DNA of 10,027 bases from Parvibaculum sp049303435. Its GTDB lineage: Bacteria > Pseudomonadota > Alphaproteobacteria > Parvibaculales > Parvibaculaceae. The stretch spans positions 1 through 10,027 of the forward strand of contig JBAQNC010000084.1 in NCBI GenBank assembly GCA_049303435.1, given 5' to 3'. Position numbers and translations under genes: made by a program. Position 1 is the stretch's first letter. Each line of letters starts with the position of its first letter. Below are positions 1 through 6,556 of the stretch, piece by piece. The notes under the pieces were generated by a model. That model made no database searches. It was not told the origin of the DNA and saw only the letters and a list, made by a program, of their open reading frames with translations.

Positions 1-756
1 GACGAGGTCCGCAAGACGATGGATTTCTTCGGCATGAGCGCGGGGGCAGGGGGCTGGCGCATCGCCATCATCGATTCCGCCGACGAAATGAACGTCAGCG
101 CTGAGAACGCGCTTTTGAAGGTGCTGGAAGAACCGCCGCCGCAATGCGCCTTTTTTCTGATTTCGCATCAGCCGGGCCGCTTGCTGCCGACGATCCGCTC
201 CCGCTGCCGCGCATTGCATCTGAAACCGCTTTCCGAAGACGCTATTGCCGATATTCTCGTCGCCAATGAGATCAAGGCGAAACCCGACGAACGCCGCGCC
301 ATCGCCCAACTGGCCGACGGCAGCGCGGGTCGAGCCCTCGCCATCGCCGACAGTGGCGGCTTGAGCCTCTATGGCGAAATCGTCTCCCTGCTCATTGACC
401 TGCCGCGCCTTGATGTCAAAGCGTTGCACAAGCTCGCCGACAAGATCGCCCGCCGCGGTGCCGACGAAGCGTGGCACACCGCCATAGAATTGCTAAGTGA
501 TTGGCTCCAAAGGATGATCCGGACCGGGGCAGGGATGCCTGTTCAGCCTGATCTCGTCCCCGGCGAAAACGCGGCAATGGCCCGAATGGCCCAAACCGCC
601 GGTCTTGATCGCTGGGTCGAGGTATGGGAAAAGGTCACCGAAACTGTCGCCCGAGCCGAAGCGCTCAACACAGATCGCAAACTTGTGATCCTCAACATAT
701 TCTCGATGTTGGAAAGCGTTGCCAACGAGCGCGCCAGCGCGCACCAGAGCGCATAA
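1..756 (+). CDS. holB: DNA polymerase III subunit delta' (partial, 5' end missing)
   Basis: Clamp-loader subunit that works with gamma/tau and delta to load the beta sliding clamp on DNA. The frame is open from base 1, so the gene begins outside the window; 251 codons remain and roughly the first 90 residues of a typical ~340-residue protein are lost, including the P-loop region. The visible part starts DEVRKTMDFFG, followed by the Walker B/sensor region (IIDSADEMN), the hallmark NALLKVLEEPP, sensor segment FFLISHQ, and the SRC motif (TIRSRCRAL) that carries the clamp-loader arginine finger. The C-terminal half is the alpha-helical collar domain and is less conserved. metG starts 31 bp downstream on the same strand, an arrangement common in Rhizobiales, where tmk usually precedes holB (not visible here). 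The family is secure; HolB rather than DnaX is inferred from the short C-terminus and the neighbours. Confidence 0.93.
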   Translation, partial: DEVRKTMDFFGMSAGAGGWRIAIIDSADEMNVSAENALLKVLEEPPPQCAFFLISHQPGRLLPTIRSRCRALHLKPLSEDAIADILVANEIKAKPDERRAIAQLADGSAGRALAIADSGGLSLYGEIVSLLIDLPRLDVKALHKLADKIARRGADEAWHTAIELLSDWLQRMIRTGAGMPVQPDLVPGENAAMARMAQTAGLDRWVEVWEKVTETVARAEALNTDRKLVILNIFSMLESVANERASAHQSA

Positions 757-787
757 TCGCTTTCCACCCCGCAAGGTTCACGTACAC

Positions 788-2383
788 ATGGCGTCGACAA
801 CACCGACCGAGTTACCACGCTTTTACATCACCACGGCCATCTCATACCCCAATGGCGCGCCGCATATCGGCCATGCCTATGAGCTGATCACGACCGATGT
901 GATCGCCCGCTTCAAGCGGTTGGACGGCTATGACGTGCATTTCGTCACCGGCGTCGATGACCACGGCCAAAAGATGGTGCAGACCGCCAAAGCGCGCGGC
1001 ATCACGGCTCAGGAGCTTGCCGACGAAATGGCCCCGAAGTTCAAGGCCATGTGCGAACGCCTCAATGCCTCCAACGACGATTTCATTCGCACCGTCGAGA
1101 AGCGCCACGAAAAATCCTGTCAGGCTCTCTGGAAAGCCATTGCAGCCAATCCAGGCGGCAAGGCCGGTCCCGACATCTATCTCGGTTCATATTCCGGCTG
1201 GTACTCTGTGCGCGACGAAGCCTTCTATGGCGAAGACGAACTCACCAAGGGTGAAAATGGCGAAAGGCTCGCGCCCACGGGCACGCCCGTCGAATGGATG
1301 GAAGACGAAACCTATTTCTTCCGCATGTCGGCCTATCAGGACCGCCTGCTGAAATACTATGAAGAGAACCCGGACTTCATCCAGCCGCCGCACCGCCGCA
1401 ACGAAGTCGTCGCCTTCGTCAAACGTGGCCTGACGGATCTTTCCATTTCCCGTTCGCGTGAAAAGCTCGACTGGGGCATCGAGGTGCCCGGCGACCCAAA
1501 GCATGTCATGTATGTCTGGTTCGACGCGCTGACCAACTACATCACCGCCGTCGGCTATCCCGACACGGACAGCAAGCTCTTCAAGAAATTCTGGCCGGCC
1601 GATGCGCACATCATCGGCAAGGACGTCGTGCGCTTTCATGCGATCATCTGGCCCGCCATGCTCATGGCCGCCAATATCGAGTTGCCCAAACGCGTCTATG
1701 GTCACGGCTTTCTCCACAACCGCGGCGAGAAAATGTCGAAGTCCGTCGGCAATGTCATCGACCCATTCACGATTACCGACACCTATGGCGTCGATCCGAT
1801 CCGCTATTTCTTCTGCCGCGAAGTGCCTTATGGGGCGGACGGCACCTATAGCCATGAAGCCGTCATGAACCGCGTCAACGCCGATCTCGCCAATGACATC
1901 GGCAATCTGGCGCAACGTTCGCTGTCCATGATCGCCAAGAATTGCGACGGTAAGGTGCCATTCCGCAGCTCCTTCACAGACGAAGACAACGAGCTTCTGC
2001 GTTCCGCAGCAGCGCTTCACGAAATAGTCCGTAAGCAGATGGAAAGGTTTGAGATACATAATTATCTCGGATCGGTGTTTGAAGTCGTCAGCGCCGCCAA
2101 TCGTTACTTTGCTTCGCAGGAGCCCTGGGCGTTGAAAAAGACGGACCCCGAACGCATGGCAACAGTTCTCTATGTCACCATTGAGGTCGTGCGTTACGCA
2201 GCTATTCTGCTTCAACCCGTCGTGCCGGAGTCGGCAAAAAAACTGCTCGACATGCTGGGCGTGGAAGAGGGTGATCGCGACTTCGAACATCTCGATGGCA
2301 CGCCCTTGAAGCCCGGCAAGGAATTGCCGACGCCGACAGGCGTCTTCCCGCGCATCATCGATATCGAGGCCGCCGCTTCGTGA
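788..2383 (+). CDS. metG: Methionyl-tRNA synthetase (short, zinc-less type)
   Basis: Class I cytoplasmic aminoacyl-tRNA synthetase that charges tRNA-Met with methionine in an ATP-dependent reaction. The protein is 531 residues from ATG 788. The frame extends upstream to 719, but that would overlap holB; ATG 788 lies just before the conserved RFYITTAISYPNGAPHIGHAY and has a weak AAGG at 773-776. Visible motifs: HIGH at residues 26-29, GVDDHGQK, the connective-peptide knuckle around residues 135-147 (SGWYSVRDEAFY) with no zinc-binding cysteines, KMSKS at 315-319, and the anticodon-recognition Trp at about 447 (EPWALKK). It stops after the alpha-helix bundle, so there is no C-terminal EMAPII-like tRNA-binding domain. 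The zinc-less short form is a known bacterial subclass. Its stop codon overlaps the tatD start by 4 nt, suggesting translational coupling. Confidence 0.97.
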   Translation: MASTTPTELPRFYITTAISYPNGAPHIGHAYELITTDVIARFKRLDGYDVHFVTGVDDHGQKMVQTAKARGITAQELADEMAPKFKAMCERLNASNDDFIRTVEKRHEKSCQALWKAIAANPGGKAGPDIYLGSYSGWYSVRDEAFYGEDELTKGENGERLAPTGTPVEWMEDETYFFRMSAYQDRLLKYYEENPDFIQPPHRRNEVVAFVKRGLTDLSISRSREKLDWGIEVPGDPKHVMYVWFDALTNYITAVGYPDTDSKLFKKFWPADAHIIGKDVVRFHAIIWPAMLMAANIELPKRVYGHGFLHNRGEKMSKSVGNVIDPFTITDTYGVDPIRYFFCREVPYGADGTYSHEAVMNRVNADLANDIGNLAQRSLSMIAKNCDGKVPFRSSFTDEDNELLRSAAALHEIVRKQMERFEIHNYLGSVFEVVSAANRYFASQEPWALKKTDPERMATVLYVTIEVVRYAAILLQPVVPESAKKLLDMLGVEEGDRDFEHLDGTPLKPGKELPTPTGVFPRIIDIEAAAS

Positions 2384-3210
2384 GTGAAACCGTGACCAGC
2401 ACCGCGCCAAAGCCAGTCCTCGTGGACAGTCACTGCCATCTCGATTTTCCCGATTTCGCCGAGGAAGTCGATCAGGTGGTCACGCGCGCGCATGACGCCG
2501 GCATCGGCCTCATGGTGACAATCTCCACCAAGATCAGTGAATTCGACCGAATTCTGGCGCTCGCCGAGCGCTTCCCCAATGTCTATTGCTCGGTTGGCAT
2601 CCATCCGCACGAGGCGGCCACCGAACCCGAAACCGACGCCGCGCGCCTCATCGAACTGGCAAGACATCCCAAGGTCGTCGGCATCGGCGAAACCGGCCTC
2701 GATTATTACTACGAGCACAGCCCCCGCGAACCACAGCAGCGCTGCTTCCGCGCCCATATCGCTGCCGCCCGCGAAACCGGCCTGCCGCTCATCGTCCACA
2801 CGCGCGACGCTGACGAGGACACGGAAAATATCTTGAGCGAAGAAATGGGGAAGGGCGCCTTCACCGGCCTCCTCCATTGTTTCACCTCCAGCGAGAAGCT
2901 CGCCATGCACGCGCTGGGCCTTGGCTTCTACATCTCGCTCTCCGGCATCCTGACCTTCAAGAGCGCTGCAGAACTGCAGGTGACCGCGTCCCATGTGCCG
3001 CTGGACCGGCTTCTGGTCGAAACCGATGCGCCATATCTCGCGCCCGTGCCCAGGCGCGGCAAGCGCAACGAGCCGTCCTTCGTCGTCCACACGGCTGCCA
3101 AACTCGCTGAAATCAAGGGCGTCAGCGCCAACGAACTGGCACTCCAGACGTCGGAAAACTTCCTTCGGCTCTTCAGCCGCGTGCCACGCGAGGCTGTGTT
3201 CGGCTCATGA
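2380..3210 (+). CDS. tatD: TatD family metal-dependent hydrolase/DNase
   Basis: Cytoplasmic TIM-barrel hydrolase of the TatD family; members are described as 3'-5' exonucleases or DNases with a role in DNA repair, and some are reported to deacylate D-aminoacyl-tRNA. The 276-residue length is normal. Metal ligands are all visible: H18 and H20 (DSHCHLD), E104 (GETGLDYYY), H140 (IVHTRD), H166 (LLHCFTSS) and D216 (VETDAPYLAP). I chose GTG 2380, which overlaps the metG stop in a GTGA and has a GAGG at 2366-2369; an in-frame GTG at 2392 (residue 5) is an alternative that would remove only four residues. The 3' end overlaps the next gene by 4 nt (ATGA), so metG, tatD and the hydrolase are probably translated from one mRNA. 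The family is certain; the in vivo substrate is not deducible here. Confidence 0.95.
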   Translation: MSETVTSTAPKPVLVDSHCHLDFPDFAEEVDQVVTRAHDAGIGLMVTISTKISEFDRILALAERFPNVYCSVGIHPHEAATEPETDAARLIELARHPKVVGIGETGLDYYYEHSPREPQQRCFRAHIAAARETGLPLIVHTRDADEDTENILSEEMGKGAFTGLLHCFTSSEKLAMHALGLGFYISLSGILTFKSAAELQVTASHVPLDRLLVETDAPYLAPVPRRGKRNEPSFVVHTAAKLAEIKGVSANELALQTSENFLRLFSRVPREAVFGS

Positions 3211-4040
3211 AGATGCGCGCGACCATCCTGGGTTCCGGTTCATCCGGTGGCGTACCGCGCATCGGCGGCCATTGGGGTGCTTGCGATCCCGCCGAGCCAC
3301 GCAACCGCCGCCGCCGCTGTTCGCTGCTCGTCGAGCAATGGGATCAGGACCCGGCTCAAAAGACCACGGTGCTGGTCGACACATCGCCCGACATGCGCGA
3401 GCAGCTTCTCGACACCAACGTCAGCTGGATCGACGCCGTGCTCATGACCCATGACCACGCCGACCAGTCCCACGGGCTCGATGACCTCCGCATGGTCGCC
3501 ATGAACGGTCGTCGTCGCGTCGATGTCTGGATGGACGAATTCACCTCCAACTCCTTGACCCGCAAGTTCGACTATTGCTTCGAGCAGCTTCCGGGCTCGG
3601 GCTATCCGGCAATCCTGAACGAGCACCGGATCGGCGCTCATGGGTCTCCGATCCGCATCGAGGGCGCCGGAGGCGTCATAGAGGCGATCCCGTTCGACCA
3701 GGATCACGGCAGCATCCGCTCACTCGGATTTCGATTCGGCCCCTTGGCATATTCGAGCGATGTGGTCGGCATTCCCGGGGATAGTTTTGCCATCCTCAAG
3801 GGCGTGGATTGCTGGATTGTAGACGCCTTGCGCTACACGCCGCATCCCACACATGCACATCTCGAACTCACGCTTGAATGGCTCGAATTCTTGCAGGTTT
3901 CACTCGGAATCCTGACCAACATGCATGTTGATCTCGACTATCGGACTTTGCTGAAAGATCTGCCAAAAGACGTCATTCCGGGCTACGACAACCTGGCCGT
4001 CGAATTCGATCTCAAATCAGGTGATATGCGGATCGCCTAG
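3207..4040 (+). CDS. MBL-fold metallohydrolase, PhnP-like
   Basis: Metallo-beta-lactamase-fold hydrolase of the PhnP/COG1235 type, 277 residues. Family members include PhnP, a cyclic-phosphate phosphodiesterase; the substrate of this one is unknown, and there are no phn genes around it. It opens with the typical ATILGSGSSGGVPRIG strand-turn and keeps the early cysteines C26 and C38. The metal motif reads THDHADQSHGLDDLR (H82, H84, D86), with Gln87 where the canonical HxHxDH motif has its last His. Later ligand candidates are the His in DQDHGS, the Asp in YSSDVVG and the His in NMHVDLDY. ATG 3207 overlaps the tatD stop (ATGA); ATG 3213 is a second possible start two codons later. It is the last gene of the holB-metG-tatD operon, and an inverted repeat spans its stop codon. 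Confidence 0.9.
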   Translation: MKMRATILGSGSSGGVPRIGGHWGACDPAEPRNRRRRCSLLVEQWDQDPAQKTTVLVDTSPDMREQLLDTNVSWIDAVLMTHDHADQSHGLDDLRMVAMNGRRRVDVWMDEFTSNSLTRKFDYCFEQLPGSGYPAILNEHRIGAHGSPIRIEGAGGVIEAIPFDQDHGSIRSLGFRFGPLAYSSDVVGIPGDSFAILKGVDCWIVDALRYTPHPTHAHLELTLEWLEFLQVSLGILTNMHVDLDYRTLLKDLPKDVIPGYDNLAVEFDLKSGDMRIA

Positions 4041-4055
4041 ATATCCCGCATATCA
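4022..4055 (+). repeat. 10-bp inverted repeat across the hydrolase stop codon
   Basis: TGATATGCGG (4022-4031) is the exact reverse complement of CCGCATATCA (4046-4055), with a 14-nt loop containing the TAG stop at 4038-4040. A smaller alternative hairpin, CGCAT/ATGCG (4047-4051 with 4055-4059), shares its 3' arm. No run of T follows, so this is not a classic intrinsic terminator. It may protect the mRNA 3' end or act with the next hairpin. The pairing is seen directly; the function is a guess. Confidence 0.5.
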
Positions 4056-4189
4056 TGCGATTTCGTATAACTGATCTTCTACTTTGAAAATCAAGGAATT
4101 GCGAGAGCGAGCTAAACCAGACTCCAAGCTCTCGCTACCCATTTTTATTCCATAATATACATTATCGGACAAAAACCTTATGCGATTTC
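4055..4189 (+). repeat. Pair of 10-bp direct repeats in the convergent intergenic gap
   Basis: ATGCGATTTC occurs at 4055-4064 and again at 4180-4189; with one mismatch the match runs on as ATGCGATTTCSTA. The copies bracket the AT-rich middle of the gap, and the second abuts the ridA stop codon. No transposon ends or further copies are visible here. Possibly coincidental. Confidence 0.35.
4101..4146 (+). terminator. Possible terminator of the holB-metG-tatD operon
   Basis: GCGAGAGC (4101-4108) pairs perfectly with GCTCTCGC (4128-4135) around a 19-nt loop, which may shorten through GAG/CTC pairing (4109-4111 with 4122-4124). T5 follows at 4142-4146 after a 6-nt gap, longer than ideal. It lies between convergent genes (this operon and ridA) and could act on both strands, since the minus strand has a weak TTTT beyond it. 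Position is the best support; the long loop and gap lower confidence. Confidence 0.42.
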
Positions 4190-4549
4190 CTACAAAATCG
4201 CCGCCGTCACCTGAACTTCAGCCTTCCACTCCGCCTTCACCATCGCCGACTGCACACAAGCCCGCGCCGGCGGATTTTCCAGATCTATCCACGCATCCCA
4301 AATCTCGTTAAAGCCGCCGAAATCCGCCATATCCGCAAGCCAGACCTGGGCAAACAGGATATTCGACTTGTTCGTTCCAGCCTCAGCCAGCAAAGCGTCG
4401 ATCTGAGCCATAATGACTCTCGCTTGTTCCTGAATACTCATCGCCGCATCCGCATCCGCCGCAACTTGTCCGGCAAGCATCACCCGACCGCCATGCACCA
4501 CGCCCTCGCTCATTCGCTTGCCCGGGCTCAATCGTCTGATTGATGTCAT
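4190..4549 (-). CDS. RidA family (YjgF/YER057c/UK114) protein
   Basis: Small trimer-forming protein of the Rid family. The archetype RidA hydrolyses reactive 2-aminoacrylate-type enamines and imines made by PLP enzymes, protecting those enzymes. The protein is 119 residues from ATG 4549. Longer starts are open (to 4588), but they would lie inside the upstream hairpin; ATG 4549 has GAGG at 4556-4559 with a 6-nt spacer, so I prefer it over ATG 4555. Arg96 in PPARACVQ aligns with the substrate-binding Arg105 of E. coli RidA, Cys98 with Cys107, and Glu111 with Glu120. The N-terminal part (RRLSPGKRMSEGVVHGG) lacks the GPY segment of E. coli RidA, so it may be a sister subfamily rather than RidA itself. 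It lies downstream of HU on the same strand with a terminator between. Confidence 0.88.
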   Translation of the reverse strand: MTSIRRLSPGKRMSEGVVHGGRVMLAGQVAADADAAMSIQEQARVIMAQIDALLAEAGTNKSNILFAQVWLADMADFGGFNEIWDAWIDLENPPARACVQSAMVKAEWKAEVQVTAAIL

Positions 4550-4574
4550 TTCCATCCTCGCTCGTTTCAACGAC

Positions 4575-4622
4575 AAAGAGCGGCTCAAGACAAGCCGCTC
4601 TTTACTGCACCTTCGATGGTGC
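4575..4622 (-). terminator. Intrinsic terminator after the HU gene, with a second small hairpin
   Basis: AAAGAGCGGCT (4575-4585) pairs perfectly with AGCCGCTCTTT (4593-4603), an 11-bp stem with a 7-nt loop. On the minus strand the 3' arm ends in TTT, then GTCG and TTT. A smaller hairpin, GCACC/GGTGC (4607-4611 with 4618-4622), lies immediately upstream in the transcript. The pair sits 39 nt past the HU stop, so it most simply terminates HU mRNA. It also lies only about 25 nt before the ridA start codon, leaving no room for a separate ridA promoter after it. Confidence 0.75.
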
Positions 4623-4660
4623 TTATTTCAATTCGCGTAACCGTGAAATCACAGAAACGA

Positions 4661-5047
4661 TCAGATCGCTTCCTTGAGATCCTTGGCGACGCGGAAGGCA
4701 ACTTTCTTCGATGCCTTGATCTTGATCGCTTCGCCGGTCGCCGGGTTGCGGCCCATGCGCGCCGCACGCTTGCGGACGGCAAGAATGCCGAGACCCGTGA
4801 TACGGACCTTGTTGCCCTTCTTCAGGTTCTTGACCGTCAGTTGGACAAAGGAGTCAAAAAATGCCGCCGCGGCTTTCTTCGACATTTCGTGTTCTTCCGC
4901 AAGCTCCGCAATGATCTTGGAGAGCGGAATGGTAACTTGGGTCGGCGCCTTCTTGGCAGCGGCGGCGGCAGGCTTCGCAGCTGCTGGCTTCTTAGCGGCA
5001 ACGGCGGGCTTTTTTACGGCAGGTTTGGCAGCGGGTTTTGTGGCCAT
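4661..5047 (-). CDS. HU-family nucleoid protein with Lys/Ala/Pro-rich N-terminal tail
   Basis: Histone-like DNA-binding protein that bends and compacts DNA. It is 128 residues, against about 90 for ordinary HU. Residues 1 to about 35 form a low-complexity basic tail rich in Ala, Lys and Pro, with six KP steps and no acidic residues, resembling histone H1 tails. From about residue 37 follows a full HU fold: helices rich in KKAAAAFFDSF, GNKVRITGLGILAVRKRAAR, and the DNA-binding arm MGRNPATGEAIKIKASKKVAF. The usual GFGTF is GLGIL here, a version I recall from tailed HU proteins of Rhizobiales. ATG 5047 is the natural start; the nearest SD-like AAGGA (5061-5065) is rather far at 13 nt. It is divergent from gloC, with a strong terminator behind it. 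A role in nucleoid organisation is secure at family level; the tail's effect is inference. Confidence 0.93.
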   Translation of the reverse strand: MATKPAAKPAVKKPAVAAKKPAAAKPAAAAAKKAPTQVTIPLSKIIAELAEEHEMSKKAAAAFFDSFVQLTVKNLKKGNKVRITGLGILAVRKRAARMGRNPATGEAIKIKASKKVAFRVAKDLKEAI

Positions 5048-5263
5048 GATTCGTGATTCGTCCTTGGTGGAAGCTTTGACTATCTTTCACAAGTTTGAGC
5101 GAAACGCCAAGAAATTGCTGTGGCTCAGGGCTTTTTCGCTCGCTAATGGTCGTTTTATACACAGATTCTATCGTCCAGGCCCAAAAAAGCCCGTCATTGT
5201 TAGACAACTTCGCCCTCGCCACCTAATTTGAAGTTCCTGAGTCGGCACACCTATGGTCTCCCA
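5048..5263. promoter_or_regulatory. Divergent intergenic region between HU and gloC
   Basis: This 216-bp gap should hold promoters for both genes. The best HU candidate on the minus strand is TTGGGC (5184-5179), a 17-nt spacer, then TGTATA (5161-5156), which would give a leader of about 100 nt; TATAAA at 5159-5154 overlaps it. For gloC no convincing -35/-10 pair was seen. A 9-bp inverted repeat, GGGCTTTTT (5128-5136) and AAAAAGCCC (5184-5192), brackets the HU -10 candidate. No coding sequence or RNA gene was recognised. Confidence 0.35.
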
Positions 5264-5914
5264 ATGACACTCAAAGCAGCGATTCTCCCGGTCACCCCCT
5301 TCCAGCAAAACTGCTGTCTCCTTTGGAACGATGAGACCATGCGTGGCGCGGTAACTGACCCCGGCGGCGATCTGGATCGCATCATCCAAACAGTCGAAGA
5401 ACTGGGCATCACGCTGGAGAAAGTGCTTCTGACGCATGGACATCTCGATCACGCTGCGGCTGCGGGCGAACTGTCGCATCGCCTGAAAATTCCTGTTGAA
5501 GGTCCGCACAGGGATGATCTCTTCCTGATCGAGGAACTGCCTGCGCAAAGCGCAAAGTACGGATTTCCCGTCTTTGACCGCTTCACACCGGACCGCTGGC
5601 TCGACAATGACGACACCGTCGAAGTCGGTGGGCTGGAATTTTCGGTGCTTCACTGCCCCGGCCACACCCCCGGACATGTCGTTTTCTTCAATGATGAAGC
5701 ACGCCTCGCCATTGTCGGTGACGTCCTGTTCAATGGCTCCATTGGCCGAACGGACTTTCCCCGTGGTGACTATAACGCGCTGATTCACTCCATCCGCGAA
5801 AAGCTCTGGCCGCTTGGCGACGACGTTACCTTTGTGCCTGGACACGGACCTCTTTCGACCTTTGGTGCTGAAAAAAGAAGCAATCCGTTCGTCGCCGACG
5901 AAAATTTCGCGTAA
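5264..5914 (+). CDS. gloC: MBL-fold hydrolase, GloC/YcbL type (type II glyoxalase-like)
   Basis: Predicted hydroxyacylglutathione hydrolase (glyoxalase II-like) that would hydrolyse S-lactoylglutathione in methylglyoxal detoxification. The 216 residues match E. coli YcbL (GloC) along nearly their whole length: PVTPFQQNCCLLW, VTDPGGD, the metal site LLTHGHLDH (H58, H60, D62, H63), LPAQSAKYGF, FTPDRWL, the second site CPGHTPGHVVFF (H134), IVGDVLF (D153), GRTDFPRGD, PLGDDVTFVPGHGPLSTFG, and a final SNPFV. The frame is open from a TTG at 5228, but ATG 5264 begins exactly where the family does (MTLKAAILPVTPF). The SD is weak. It starts a + strand set with the HAD and mazG genes. The family and subgroup are firm; the reaction is inferred from E. 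coli and related enzymes. Confidence 0.92.
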   Translation: MTLKAAILPVTPFQQNCCLLWNDETMRGAVTDPGGDLDRIIQTVEELGITLEKVLLTHGHLDHAAAAGELSHRLKIPVEGPHRDDLFLIEELPAQSAKYGFPVFDRFTPDRWLDNDDTVEVGGLEFSVLHCPGHTPGHVVFFNDEARLAIVGDVLFNGSIGRTDFPRGDYNALIHSIREKLWPLGDDVTFVPGHGPLSTFGAEKRSNPFVADENFA

Positions 5915-5957
5915 AACCAACTCTTCATTTTGCGGGAAATTCGATTATTGTTGAAAT

Positions 5958-6548
5958 ATGTCGATCTCTTGCATCCTGTTCGATCTGGGCAATGTGCTCT
6001 TGCTTCACAAGACGCAGCAAAGACTTCATGCACTCTCGGTAGTATGCGACCGTAGCGAGGACGACGTTCGAAGCTTCCTGATACACAGCGAGATCATCGA
6101 CCAACTCGACCTCGGCCATGCACAGGCAACCGACCTTGCTACAAAACTCAGCGAACTAGCTGGTAAAGAAATATCGCCCGAGCAGGCAATCACGCTCTGG
6201 CTGAAAGTGTTCGAACCCAATCGTTGGCTCTGGAAAAACCTGCAACGGCTCGCAAGCCATTTTTCTCTCGGCATATTCAGCAACAATCCGCCATTTGTGG
6301 TACGCCTCTTTCCCCGTGACATGAACTTCACTTACGTATTTCTCTCTTCTCAATTTGGCGCCATGAAGCCCGATATTGCCGTATTCAAAGCCGTCCAGGC
6401 TTCGCTAAGCTGGGCGCCCGATCAGATCCTTTTTATCGACGACAAGCCCGAAAATATTTATCAGGCGAGATCGATCGGTTGGAACGCCCTTCAATTCAAG
6501 AACAACAAACAACTCGATCAAGATTTAATCCGCCTCGGACTTTGGTAG
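5958..6548 (+). CDS. HAD-superfamily hydrolase, YihX-like (subfamily IA)
   Basis: Probable soluble phosphatase of 196 residues. HAD motifs in order: motif I FDLGNVLL with nucleophile Asp9, cap-domain helices from about 15 to 90, motif II SNN (Ser108), motif III Lys137 (AMKPDIAVF), motif IV FIDDKPENI (Asp161, Asp162). The usual DxD of motif I is DLG here, so the second, acid-base Asp is a Gly; E. coli YihX, a glucose-1-phosphate phosphatase, has the same FDLGNV. The substrate cannot be named. ATG 5958 lies 43 bp after gloC with no clear SD, and the stop is 8 bp before mazG, so the three are probably co-transcribed. The gene looks slightly richer in A/T than its neighbours, though I did not count this. 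Confidence 0.85.
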   Translation: MSISCILFDLGNVLLLHKTQQRLHALSVVCDRSEDDVRSFLIHSEIIDQLDLGHAQATDLATKLSELAGKEISPEQAITLWLKVFEPNRWLWKNLQRLASHFSLGIFSNNPPFVVRLFPRDMNFTYVFLSSQFGAMKPDIAVFKAVQASLSWAPDQILFIDDKPENIYQARSIGWNALQFKNNKQLDQDLIRLGLW

Positions 6549-6556
6549 CCAGCAAT

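Noticed and set aside
719..787. Longer metG starting inside holB
   Set aside because: It would overlap holB by 38 bp and add a stretch (PARTRAHNRFPPRK) unlike any MetRS N-terminus; ATG 788 fits the family.
1187..2410. A 407-codon open frame on the minus strand opposite metG
   Set aside because: It lies wholly antisense to a clear MetRS, shows no recognisable domain, and has the composition expected of a mirror frame in GC-rich coding DNA.
2212..3090. A 292-codon open frame on the minus strand opposite metG and tatD
   Set aside because: Antisense shadow of two well-supported genes with no family motif or start signal.
4041..4189. A small RNA gene or mobile element in the gap
   Set aside because: Hairpins and short direct repeats are present, but there is no promoter-terminator pair, transposase or terminal inverted repeat to support either.
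5228..5263. N-terminal extension of gloC from a TTG at 5228
   Set aside because: The extra 12 residues have no counterpart in the family, and ATG 5264 aligns with the usual N-terminus.
5168..5920. A 250-codon open frame on the minus strand opposite gloC
   Set aside because: Antisense to a clear GloC/YcbL match; no motif, and it would block the HU promoter region.
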